DNA of 64,000 nucleotides, from assembly GCA_964017195.1 (NCBI GenBank), contig OZ024894.1, positions 611,501 to 675,500 of the forward strand, given 5' to 3'. Both the position numbers and the translations under genes were made by a program. Below are positions 22,801-29,236 of the stretch, one piece after another (the first letter of the stretch is position 1; the number at the start of each line of letters is the position of its first letter). The DNA comes from Siderastrea radians. Its lineage: Eukaryota > Cnidaria > Anthozoa > Scleractinia > Rhizangiidae. The notes beneath the pieces are model-generated. The model ran no database searches. It was not told the origin of the DNA and was given only the letters and a program-made list of their open reading frames with translations.

Positions 22801-23507
22801 TTGATAAAATGACCATCAACTGATTGAATGGTCCATCCTGAGCCTTTTGAAATCCATCGCTGAATCTTATTTACAATCTGTTCTTGTGTTATTTGCAACA
22901 ATTCTACAATCTCTACATCATTTGTTACTGTTTGTGGCTTTGCATTGAAATAAGCTTCCTTTTCAATCAACTCATCTCCATTCTGTTTTTCAAACGTAAT
23001 CTTCAACGTTTCATTGAATTTGAGACCTTTCATTTCATTCAGAAGCTTTAATAGATTTTTCTTAATCACTGAACGGGTGTTATGAAGTTGAATTAATGGG
23101 GCTTGTCTGTTTGTGAGACCAATTTCATATGATCTTGTAAACCCTCGCAGGGCTTTTTCTTTTTGTATGAAAGTTGGTTCAACCTCTTTAATATTTTCCA
23201 ACCACTTTCTCCATTTATTAATATTTTCCAACCGCTTTCTCCATTTAATATTTTTTTCAATCACTTTATCTGCATTTTTCAACCACTCTTCCCAATTAAT
23301 AACGTTTTCGGTCGTTTTTTGAATCACATTTGGTAGCTTATTGAGTGTTGTTGTAACAACTGTTGGTTTGAGAATGGGGACGTTAATCTCAGGTACTTCA
23401 CCAAATAAGCTAGGGCGTTGTCTTGGTTTAGTATCATCATCATCATCATCTAAAAAGATGATTTTTCTCATCCTTTTACTACGTTTTGATTCGCTGCGTT
23501 TCTTCAT
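19731..23507 (-). CDS. polB: Protein-primed family B DNA polymerase (pPolB), 1258 aa
   Basis: The replicative polymerase of the element, expected to copy the linear genome from a terminal protein. Visible parts: basic/acidic N-terminus; C2H2-like finger near 387-407 (CRYC..C..H..DC); ExoI YADFEA at 441-446; an inserted endonuclease VII-like His-Me/zinc module, C539-C542 with DHCHVTGKYRG at 555-565 and AHEKCNL after it; ExoII HNLKGYDSHF at 586-595; ExoIII YLKSD at 744-748; MRGGIS at 809-814; polymerase motif A YLDANNLYGWAM near 842-853; motif B NNSVFGK at 1006-1012; motif C FTDTDS at 1101-1106; GLRSKMYSY after it. All catalytic acids are present and the length is normal for Polinton pPolB. The C-terminal 26 residues are encoded inside the left TIR. 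An ATG with upstream hairpin sequence sets the start. Confidence 0.96.
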   Translation of the reverse strand: MKKRSESKRSKRMRKIIFLDDDDDDTKPRQRPSLFGEVPEINVPILKPTVVTTTLNKLPNVIQKTTENVINWEEWLKNADKVIEKNIKWRKRLENINKWRKWLENIKEVEPTFIQKEKALRGFTRSYEIGLTNRQAPLIQLHNTRSVIKKNLLKLLNEMKGLKFNETLKITFEKQNGDELIEKEAYFNAKPQTVTNDVEIVELLQITQEQIVNKIQRWISKGSGWTIQSVDGHFINVVKYRPLRGSSYIPLPKELRHPAKGIINMKNNDNECFRWCHIRHLLPQNKNPQRIKECDKKYVEKLDYSGIEFPVSVKQYNKIEKQNNICVFVYGYEEKQKYPIYTSKEKFHNCLDLLLITEGEVKHYCLLKDFDKFMYNQTKHKERKHFCRYCLQCFSSKERLEKHKVDCIEINGKQSINMPGPGSKIAFKNYRRKLPAPFVIYADFEAITEKVDEKAPQKSRTEQYQKHTACGYGYKVVCYYDDKFSKPAKIYRGEMAINKFINDMLAEVKYCQEVEMEHFSKPMEMTDEDKESFKRAEECHICKTPYKESDVRVRDHCHVTGKYRGSAHEKCNLNFQLTDKIPVVFHNLKGYDSHFIMQEIGNIVKENAYFDKEGKKHEMSINVIPCNMEKYLAFMLGRHLVFIDSFQFMSSSLSNLVNNLPAEAFKHTGQVFQGEQLSLMTKKGVYPYDYMNSFEKFEDSRLPKKEDFFSILNNEHITDEEYQHAQNVWNEFGLSSMGEYHDLYLKSDILLLADVFENFRKACQEYYELDPAHYFTSPGLSWDAMLKMTNIELELISDVDMFQFIEKGMRGGISYIANRYGKANNKYMKNYNPEEASKYIMYLDANNLYGWAMSQYLPTGGFKWLTEEEVDLSKYNDESEKGLVLEVDLEYPEELHDLHNDYPLAAEKIKVTEDMLSPYCREIAEKFKVKVGLVEKLVPTLLNKEKYVLHYRNLQLYMSLGLKLTKIHRALEFDQSPWLKPYIDFNTKKRAGAKNSFEKDFFKLMNNSVFGKTMENLRKRQDIKLITDEEQLLKWASRPSFISCKIFNEDLVAVHKTKPTLTLNRPAYVGMCILDLSKTLMYDFHYNYIKNKYGDKARLLFTDTDSLMYEIEADDVYQDFWKDKHLFDNSDYPKDSPFFDSTNKKVIGKFKDEAAGIPIVEFVGLRSKMYSYMKGNKKGSRTAKGIKKNVIKQKIKHENYKDTLFNQKQMRHMMRLIKSEKHRIGSYVVNKTSLSCFDDKRYIHKNGVTSYAYGHLRL

Positions 23508-23540
23508 TCTTCTTTATTAAATAATAATATTTTTTTAAAT

Positions 23541-23572
23541 TTTTTCATTTCACGTTTCACGAAATGAAAAAT
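23541..23572. promoter_or_regulatory. Hairpin in PolB upstream region
   Basis: TTTTCATTTC and GAAATGAAAA flank a 9-base loop between the 103-aa gene and PolB. Similar hairpins precede the virion-protein genes at 26957 and 27468. The role is unknown: a transcription start or end element is possible. Confidence 0.4.
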
Positions 23573-23884
23573 TCAAGCAAAAGATAATCTAACCTTATTT
23601 CCATTCTTATCCACAAACGCGTTTCCACAATTTACGAAATAATGAACCAAACCAGAACTTTTACCCACCACCTTTGAACACTGATAAATGCTTTTACATT
23701 TTGTAACAACCTGTGTGTCAACATTGGTAATCAACACCTCCCTTGCGTTACTTGGTTTGTATAACACTCCTTCATCAAGATTTAACACTTTTACCAGCTC
23801 TATTTTTGATAGCTTTTGTGGATTTTTGATTTTTTTTTCAATAGCCATTTTTCGAATTTCTTGATAAGTCATGAATGTTGTCAT
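23573..23884 (-). CDS. Small DNA-binding-like protein, 103 aa
   Basis: Residues 6-33 (YQEIRKMAIEKKI then KLSKIELVKVL) resemble a short SAP-like helix-extended-helix motif. Residues 50-90 (VLITNVDTQVVTKCKSIYQC then KVVGKSSGLV) resemble the NUMOD1/helix-turn-helix module seen beside homing endonucleases and in some Polinton genes. A DNA-binding role is inferred. It lies between integrase and PolB on the same strand, 65 bp upstream of PolB, so they may share a transcript. Confidence 0.6.
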   Translation of the reverse strand: MTTFMTYQEIRKMAIEKKIKNPQKLSKIELVKVLNLDEGVLYKPSNAREVLITNVDTQVVTKCKSIYQCSKVVGKSSGLVHYFVNCGNAFVDKNGNKVRLSFA

Positions 23885-23927
23885 TTTATTTTTATTATAT
23901 AATAAGAAAATATTTTTTAAATTTATT

Positions 23928-24881
23928 TCACATCAGATCGTTAATATCTACCCAGGAATTAAATTTTTCTGGGTAACCGCTCCACTTCACCAAAGCTTTA
24001 CCTTTTCGAGCGTCTCGTCGAATCACTTTCTCAATACGGTAAACGTCTTGAACAGCCTTCTGCATCTCCTGTTCATAAAAAGAACCTGATATCTCCTCAC
24101 CGCTGAGATCTTTGAGTCTGTAAGTGATCGGATTGGTGTATTGTATCTTGTCGACTGTAAAAACTTCTTCTGACCAATTGGCTGTGTATCCTTTGTCAAA
24201 GACAGGACGTTTGTACTTAGATATTCTAACCTTATCACCGACTTTGAACTTTGGTTTTTGTCTTGATGTTTCCATATCACCGTACAGATTAAAGTAAACA
24301 ACTCCTTCATTTTTCTTTTTGCTTGCTTCTGTAGGTGTCATCTTTGTGCTTGAATGTCTGGTATTGTTATACTGTTTCACTAATTTGGGTAATATTTCAA
24401 GATACTGTGTATTACCTTGAACAGTAAACTGCTTCCACATCTTGGTTTTGATTGTACGGTTCCATCTTTCACAAACTGACGACTTTTCCTCATTCTCAGT
24501 TGAGTATAAGGTTATTTTATTCTTATCCAGTAGTTCCTTAACATGTTTGTTATAATACTCTTTTCCTTTATCTGTCCAAAGATATTCCGGTTTTCTGCCT
24601 TCTTTTAAAATGGTTTTTAATGCTTCAGCAACGGTTTCACCTTTTTTGTCCTTCAAAGGAATGATCCAACCGTATTTAGAAAATACATCGAGTACCATGA
24701 GAAAATATCTATAACCCTTATTCCATCGACTGAATTTTTGCATCTCAACGATATCTGAACACCATGTCTCGTCAATATGGTTTACAATTACCCGCCGCCG
24801 GGTGAAGTTACGCTTTATCGGTTTATGAAGCTCATCAGCTAATTTTTCTTGCCAGTTTTCTTCACTCGACGGCCTTTTCAG
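23928..24881 (-). CDS. rve-family integrase with C-terminal chromodomain, probably expressed by -1 frameshift
   Basis: Retroviral-like DDE integrase that would insert the element and make the 6-bp duplication. The first ATG is at 24743, but the conserved upstream part (WQEKLADELHKPIKRNF, RRRVIVNHIDETW, then CSDIVEM) is also open, up to 24881. The first catalytic Asp (codon 24753-24755) lies before that ATG, the second is in LWTDKGKEYY, and the Glu is in SVCERWNRT. A chromodomain closes the protein (YRIEKVIRRDAR..ALVKWSGYP..NSWVDINDL). No ATG exists in frame before the catalytic Asp. The frame is entered exactly by a -1 slip at the UUUAAAC heptamer ending the PLA2-like gene. The start shown is the first codon after the slip. 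Splicing or a non-AUG start are alternatives. Confidence 0.9.
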   Translation of the reverse strand: MKRPSSEENWQEKLADELHKPIKRNFTRRRVIVNHIDETWCSDIVEMQKFSRWNKGYRYFLMVLDVFSKYGWIIPLKDKKGETVAEALKTILKEGRKPEYLWTDKGKEYYNKHVKELLDKNKITLYSTENEEKSSVCERWNRTIKTKMWKQFTVQGNTQYLEILPKLVKQYNNTRHSSTKMTPTEASKKKNEGVVYFNLYGDMETSRQKPKFKVGDKVRISKYKRPVFDKGYTANWSEEVFTVDKIQYTNPITYRLKDLSGEEISGSFYEQEMQKAVQDVYRIEKVIRRDARKGKALVKWSGYPEKFNSWVDINDLM

Positions 24882-25570
24882 TTTAAACCAAGACCAAGTT
24901 TTTGCTTTTTATCAATAATATTTCGTGCCATCCAATGACCCCATTGTCTCTCATTATAAGGAACAGAATCCAACGCTTTGACCATTTTCCTATCAGCTTT
25001 GTTCTTACATTTTTTATCATCTTTACAAACTGAATAATCAACGTCATGCTGCATCGCTATAGCATCAGTCCTACCAGTTGGTTTGTCATATATCTCTAGT
25101 ATCTCTCCTGTTTTTGGATCCCATCTCACCTGATTTTCAAGGTCATTGTAGGGGCCTGTGTATTTATGCCCTGGAAGAGTCCAACCCCCTTTTGGTTTAG
25201 GGAGTTTTCCAATGGCTTTATGTATATCTAAACTTCCACCATCCAAATCCTTCCTGTCGGTTTTATACTTTCTATTCGGTCTGATTTTAGTGGATAATTG
25301 ATCAAGCATCTCTGATCCTGTTTTTTGAATGAAAGGAGTTGCTCTTTCCAAAGCATAATCGAGAGCCTTTTTCTGCAGTTTTGGGTTTCTCAAGGCTTCT
25401 GATCCATAATATCTTCCCATCTCTACAGCTTTTTTTCCAAGCCAAGGAATACCATGTTGAATTAACATATCAGTTCCGGTGGATGCCATCGTATCCAAAA
25501 TGCCCGCCCCTTCAGACGGGCTAATTAGTTTCCCGTTTGTTTCACAAATCTGGTTTTGGTTATGCCACAT
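24878..25570 (-). CDS. PLA2-like (parvoviral VP1u/otopetrin-type) virion protein, 230 aa
   Basis: Residues 132-142 (LPGHKYTGPYN) resemble the calcium-loop motif, and AIAMQHDVDY at 170-179 carries the His-Asp-x-x-Tyr catalytic dyad, with a second Asp at 193 (KADRKM). This is the viral phospholipase A2 fold found in parvovirus VP1 and in Polintons, where it probably helps membrane penetration (family knowledge). The N-terminal 90 residues are helical without recognisable domain. A later in-frame Met at residue 28 (codon near 25489) is an alternative start that would avoid overlap with the upstream 50-aa gene. The C-terminus ends at the slippery site feeding integrase. Confidence 0.85.
   Translation of the reverse strand: MWHNQNQICETNGKLISPSEGAGILDTMASTGTDMLIQHGIPWLGKKAVEMGRYYGSEALRNPKLQKKALDYALERATPFIQKTGSEMLDQLSTKIRPNRKYKTDRKDLDGGSLDIHKAIGKLPKPKGGWTLPGHKYTGPYNDLENQVRWDPKTGEILEIYDKPTGRTDAIAMQHDVDYSVCKDDKKCKNKADRKMVKALDSVPYNERQWGHWMARNIIDKKQKLGLGLN
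24881..24887 (-). promoter_or_regulatory. Candidate -1 ribosomal frameshift site (U UUA AAC)
   Basis: On the - strand the last sense codons of the PLA2-like gene are GGT TTA AAC before TGA. They form the canonical X XXY YYZ heptamer TTTAAAC in the correct register. Slipping back one base continues in the integrase frame, open for the entire integrase. No strong downstream pseudoknot was found by eye. Confidence 0.7.
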
Positions 25571-25677
25571 TCAGCGCATGTGCAAAAGAACATAAGTCGA
25601 CCATTCTTTGCATATTTATAGCCTGAAGGCTCAACACACTCAGTTTCTTTTCTTTGTTTCACGCAATACGTTTTCAT
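25525..25677 (-). CDS. 50-aa zinc-ribbon-like protein (DUF5679-like)
   Basis: A short ORF beginning MKTYCVKQRKETE, then KYAKNGRLMFFCTCAECG, then TKTRFV. It resembles the small zinc-ribbon protein common in Polintons and adintoviruses (YCVKCR..NGR..C..CG). The first CxxC pair is broken here (CVKQ) while the second (CTCAEC) remains, so zinc binding may be altered. It overlaps the start of the PLA2-like gene by 46 bp in another frame. Confidence 0.75.
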   Translation of the reverse strand: MKTYCVKQRKETECVEPSGYKYAKNGRLMFFCTCAECGITKTRFVKQTGN

Positions 25678-25688
25678 TTACAATATGG

Positions 25689-26264
25689 TTACATAATTTT
25701 TTTAAAATATCTTTCAATGAATCTCTCATTTTTCGTTGTATCATACACATCAAAGACTTGCAAAAGGTTAAAATATGACGAACCTTTATTCATCTCATTC
25801 AAAAAGTATAAACAAAAGTATCCACAAGTTGTTGTATTCAAGGCTTGTATCTGGTTATTTTGATGAATTACAGTGAGATTTTTTTTCTTTGCGTGATTTA
25901 CAATCTCTTGAAATGGTGACAATCCAAAGCTGTCGAAATAATTAATTTTCCCATTCTTAACATATGTTGCGACCCAATGACTTCCACTCATGTATGACGG
26001 CTCAAGATTAAAAATGAATAGCGCCATTTTGTGGTTGTGTGGAGCAGTTTGGTCTCTTGACAAGACACCACCTTTGTCTATTGGTATTTTAAGATGACGA
26101 CACCATTTTAACAAATCGTGGTTGCTCAAGGGTATGTCTTTGTGGAATTTCAAAGAATTGTTCCGAGGAGTGGAATCCCATTGAATGGACTGTTTTTCCC
26201 TAGAAGCAATCCATTTCCCAACTTTTTTTTTTTTCCTCCGCCTGAAAAAGAGTTTTCTTCCCAT
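25689..26264 (-). CDS. Adenovirus-type cysteine protease (adenain/Ulp1 fold), 191 aa
   Basis: Maturation protease expected to process virion proteins. The domain begins near residue 46 (LSNHDLLKWCRHLKIP). Catalytic residues are visible in order: His96 in GSHWVATY, Asp111 in YFDSFGLSP, Gln near 138 in HQNNQIQ, and Cys147 in TTTCGYFCLYF. The N-terminal 45 residues are basic and lie entirely in the overlap with the upstream virion protein gene, in the -1 frame. The ATG at 26264 is the only one before the domain (the next Met is residue 80, inside it). It may start at that ATG or be made by -1 slip at the A12 run. Confidence 0.93.
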   Translation of the reverse strand: MGRKLFFRRRKKKKVGKWIASREKQSIQWDSTPRNNSLKFHKDIPLSNHDLLKWCRHLKIPIDKGGVLSRDQTAPHNHKMALFIFNLEPSYMSGSHWVATYVKNGKINYFDSFGLSPFQEIVNHAKKKNLTVIHQNNQIQALNTTTCGYFCLYFLNEMNKGSSYFNLLQVFDVYDTTKNERFIERYFKKIM

Positions 26265-26956
26265 GTTCCATAAAATGGAGGTGGTGGTTGATACACTCCA
26301 ATTCTAGGGGCTGATCCACCATTTGTTTTAGGAGGTTTTCCAATTCTGGGAACTCCTGAACCCGTCATCTTTTTGAAAGCCTCAAGGGCGAGTGGAATAC
26401 CGATTGATGCTAGAAGAGTACCTAAGAACCCACCTGTTTGGTTTTTTGTGGGTTTTATATGAACACCAGAACCTGTTTGCAAGGCATTGAGAATATCCTT
26501 TTTCTGTTTATTACTCAAAAGATGTTTATGAGCGATGAGTTGATCTATTTTAGAATTTGGAATGAGAAAACCACCTGTCTGTGAACCTTTTCCAGATATC
26601 TTTTTAACAATTTGAGATGCTCCTTCAGAAGCGGCACCAGCGAGAGCTGATAATCCTAGAGTCTTTGCTAATGTCGGTCCAAAAGTTCGACCAAGTGTCA
26701 AGATTGAACTCAAAAGTGAACCACCAACCTGTTTTCTAATATTTGTCTTGGCCAGTTTTATTTCCATTCCCTTATTCATAGCTCGGTTCTTTTCCAACCT
26801 TTTAACAGTTGTTGAAGGAACAAGAAGAGTATCACTTCCATTTAAGGCATCTTTTGTTAACCTCAGGGTGATTGTTTCACGGTTGTGAAAAGCTTTACTT
26901 AGTTTCATTTTTTGATTCTCAGAAAGCGTAACATTAATTTCATACAATTGAGTCAT
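26150..26956 (-). CDS. Polinton hydrophobic virion protein (PPPPFYGTW family), 268 aa
   Basis: The N-terminal 70 residues (INVTLSENQK..LRLTKDALNGSD) form the conserved basic start of this family. Gly/Ala-rich hydrophobic segments follow around 78-112 and 172-190 (GGFLGTLLASIGIPLALEAF). The C-terminus has PPPPFYGTWE, a GGGKKKK patch and a final GLLLGKNSPFNGIPLLGTIL. The arrangement resembles a small adenovirus-core or membrane-active virion protein; the exact role is unknown. A partial duplicate lies just upstream at 27024-27467. The 3' part overlaps the protease gene by 115 bp. Confidence 0.8.
   Translation of the reverse strand: MTQLYEINVTLSENQKMKLSKAFHNRETITLRLTKDALNGSDTLLVPSTTVKRLEKNRAMNKGMEIKLAKTNIRKQVGGSLLSSILTLGRTFGPTLAKTLGLSALAGAASEGASQIVKKISGKGSQTGGFLIPNSKIDQLIAHKHLLSNKQKKDILNALQTGSGVHIKPTKNQTGGFLGTLLASIGIPLALEAFKKMTGSGVPRIGKPPKTNGGSAPRIGVYQPPPPFYGTWEENSFSGGGKKKKLGNGLLLGKNSPFNGIPLLGTIL
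26223..26234 (-). promoter_or_regulatory. A12 run: candidate second -1 slippage site
   Basis: Twelve A's on the coding strand read GGA AAA AAA AAA AAG in the virion-protein frame. This supplies in-register A AAA AAA and A AAA AAG heptamers. A -1 slip enters the protease frame, which is open. Because the protease also has its own ATG upstream of the run, the run may instead simply encode a Lys patch in both frames. Confidence 0.4.
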
Positions 26957-27000
26957 ATTTATTTTATTTCACGAAATAAAATAAATTCACGATTTTTCGA
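26957..27000. promoter_or_regulatory. Leader hairpin before the 268-aa virion gene
   Basis: TTTATTTTATTTC and GAAATAAAATAAA, 13-base arms with a 2-base loop, lie directly upstream of the ATG on the - strand. The same element precedes the 147-aa paralogue. Confidence 0.5.
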
Positions 27001-27023
27001 ATAAAACAATGATGAGTTCATTT

Positions 27024-27467
27024 TCAATGGCAGTCAGCACCACATTCAAAAAGTTTTCCAATATTCCGAGTAACAGAATCTTTTGTTAAGTCAGTTATTA
27101 ATGAATAATCCAAAAATATTTCCATTCCTTTACCATTTTTTCGTTTTTCTTCCAACCTTTCAACCACCGTTGGAGAAAAAATTATACAGTAATTTTCATA
27201 ACATTTATCAGTCGTTGAATTATCAAGGCGAGTATCATTTTCCAACATTTCATTAAACGTTTCAAAATCAACAGTATCACGTAAGTTGTGGTAATAATCT
27301 TTCATCCTTTTTAGTGACTTTGAAGGAACAAGAAGAGTATCATTTCCGGTGAGGGCATCATTTTTCAACCTCAGTAAGATTTTTTCACGGTTTTGAAAAG
27401 CTTTACAAATTTTTTCTTTCTGATACTTTGAAAGTGTGACATTTATTTGATGTAGTTCTGTTTCCAT
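27024..27467 (-). CDS. 147-aa partial duplicate of the hydrophobic virion protein
   Basis: The first 50 residues (HQINVTLSKYQKEKICKAF, then LLRLKNDALTGNDTLLVPS) match the N-terminus of the 268-aa protein. A later segment (VVERLEEKRKNGKGMEIFL) matches the next part of it. Between them is an insertion of about 45 residues, and the hydrophobic and PPPPFYGTW parts are missing. It ends in FECGADCH. The upstream hairpin and spacer are also duplicated, so this is a tandem gene duplication that kept a complete reading frame. Function unknown. Confidence 0.75.
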   Translation of the reverse strand: METELHQINVTLSKYQKEKICKAFQNREKILLRLKNDALTGNDTLLVPSKSLKRMKDYYHNLRDTVDFETFNEMLENDTRLDNSTTDKCYENYCIIFSPTVVERLEEKRKNGKGMEIFLDYSLITDLTKDSVTRNIGKLFECGADCH

Positions 27468-27512
27468 TTATTTTATTTCAACGAAATAAAATAAATTCAC
27501 GATTTTTTTGAA
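27468..27512. promoter_or_regulatory. Leader hairpin before the 147-aa paralogue
   Basis: TTTATTTTATTTC and GAAATAAAATAAA with a 3-base loop, followed by AATTCACGATTTTT as at 26990. A duplicated leader. Confidence 0.5.
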
Positions 27513-28802
27513 TCAGGCAATCATGAGTTCATTTCCAACCTTTTTGACAATAATCTCATTTTTGTAAAAAACAATGGCATGAGCTCTCACATCGGCTGTC
27601 GGCTCCACATTCAATGTGTAGTTCAAAATCAGTTGTTTTGGATCCCTTGTGATAGACTCTTTTTGATAAGTAAGATCGAAATAAACAAGACCGTAAATGG
27701 ATGTAAAATTGTGAATGTTCAACTGCGTTCCTGTGTTCATATCATCCCTTCTGAAAGCATAAGACATTAAATCGTAGAAGATTCTTATTTTCGAATCTGC
27801 AGAATACTGTAATTCAGGATAAAAAGTATTTTCTCCATACTCCAAACGACACGAAGCAAGAGAGCTATTGGTATCAGCTGCATTCAGCTTGAAAGTATCA
27901 AAAATATAAGGAGTCCTCTCAGATTCCTCATTGTTCGGACCCTTGGATCTCTGAAGATAAATGAAAACATGTTCAACATTGTCAATAGCCGAACTGATTC
28001 GAAAAATGTTTTCAACCTGTCTTGTATTTGGACTTTGAGTATACAAGTCATTCATATACGTCCATTTGACCGGTTTGAGAAAATCTTTAACAAATTCACT
28101 GTACAAACTATCTTTAGGAATGATTTTTGGAAGCCAAAGATAAAAACTTGTGACAACCACTCGTCCATCATCGACACCGGCCGCTTTGTGAATCAATTCT
28201 TTATCATCATTCAAGGTCAGTTCGAACTCGAGCTGCATTGGGGGAAGCATTTTGTTTGACAATTCCTCAAAGAAACTATATCTATTCAATGGAATTACCT
28301 CATTCACACTTCTCGGTCCACCACCACCATTGTTCTGTTTCGCCTGAGTTAAAACTCGCCTTTGTTCAAAACCTGAATTAGTATTCGCCGTTGAATTTTC
28401 CGTGTCAAGATACCAAAAACTACCTTTTGCCACCGATCTGCTAAAATTATCGCTGTATTCCAACAAATTTTTTATATTCACAGCTTTGTGAATATTGTTA
28501 CTATCATAAACTATTTTACCAGCAGATTTAATGACCATATGCTTGATGAGAGAATGTGACCCATTGATTATTGAAATTCGATCGGCCGCCGCATAACCCG
28601 ATCCATCGGCTTTCTTTTGGAGTTCTTTTGTCACCTCAAAATACCCTTTGTAATAATCGAAAAAGGTGGATCTGTTCGATATTGTGAATTTATATAATGA
28701 TTTTTTTTGAGAATTATCGTTATCAGGTTTTTCAATAATACTATCAAGAGAGAATCTAACCATTTCATATCTTTGTAAATTATCTCTTGTTCTGAAAGTC
28801 AT
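27513..28802 (-). CDS. Major capsid protein (double jelly-roll), 429 aa
   Basis: The Polinton hexon-like capsid protein. It opens with a short polar N-terminus, then alternating beta-rich segments. The diagnostic C-terminal block has IYGLVYFDLTYQKE, TRDPKQLILNYTLN and a terminal FYKNEIIVKKVGNELMIA, matching the end of Polinton capsids (yFDL....rDPKQ...L...vgnel). The Gly/Asn-rich loop near 155-165 (NNGGGGPRS) and the region LNDDKELIHKAAGVDDG are surface-loop-like. Length is in the family range. Its start overlaps the end of the basic protein gene upstream by 23 bp. Confidence 0.88.
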   Translation of the reverse strand: MTFRTRDNLQRYEMVRFSLDSIIEKPDNDNSQKKSLYKFTISNRSTFFDYYKGYFEVTKELQKKADGSGYAAADRISIINGSHSLIKHMVIKSAGKIVYDSNNIHKAVNIKNLLEYSDNFSRSVAKGSFWYLDTENSTANTNSGFEQRRVLTQAKQNNGGGGPRSVNEVIPLNRYSFFEELSNKMLPPMQLEFELTLNDDKELIHKAAGVDDGRVVVTSFYLWLPKIIPKDSLYSEFVKDFLKPVKWTYMNDLYTQSPNTRQVENIFRISSAIDNVEHVFIYLQRSKGPNNEESERTPYIFDTFKLNAADTNSSLASCRLEYGENTFYPELQYSADSKIRIFYDLMSYAFRRDDMNTGTQLNIHNFTSIYGLVYFDLTYQKESITRDPKQLILNYTLNVEPTADVRAHAIVFYKNEIIVKKVGNELMIA

Positions 28803-29226
28803 TTATATCAATGAAACTTTTTTTTTTTGTTTTTTTTTTATATCCCTCTCCAGAAATCATTCTATTCAACAATACGTTGTAATCTTCTTCTTTTGGAATT
28901 TTTTTTCCTAAAACCAATGCATCCAAAATTGAATCAACTTTTCCTTTTTGTTTTTTTGTTGATTTGGGATTTTTTTTCTGAAGGTCTTTTATGAAAAGAT
29001 GGCCCGATTTTTCAGCAACTTTTTCAACAACTTTTTTACCAATTTTGTCACCAGCACTTTCTATTCCCGATTTCAAAGCTTTTTTTGCAACTGGTTTTAA
29101 AACTTTATCCGCAATCATTTTAATTGGTTTGAAAATATTATCCACAATCAAACCGGATCCTTTGTGTTCATAAACGAATCTTCCAAGACTTGGATGATAA
29201 ATTCTTTTGTAATGGTATGATAGCAT
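28780..29226 (-). CDS. Basic core-like virion protein, 148 aa
   Basis: A Lys-rich protein. The N-terminal YHPSLGRFVYEHKGSG is followed by a long amphipathic alanine/lysine helix (PVAKKALKSGIESAGDKIG, KKVVEKVAEKSG) and a basic C-terminus (YKKKTKKKS). In Polintons a similar small protein sits between the penton and capsid genes and is thought to be a core or membrane-associated protein. It overlaps the capsid gene by 23 bp and lies 10 bp after the penton-like gene, so a polycistronic or closely coupled arrangement is likely. Confidence 0.65.
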   Translation of the reverse strand: MLSYHYKRIYHPSLGRFVYEHKGSGLIVDNIFKPIKMIADKVLKPVAKKALKSGIESAGDKIGKKVVEKVAEKSGHLFIKDLQKKNPKSTKKQKGKVDSILDALVLGKKIPKEEDYNVLLNRMISGEGYKKKTKKKSFIDINDFQNKR

Positions 29227-29236
29227 TTTTTTATAA

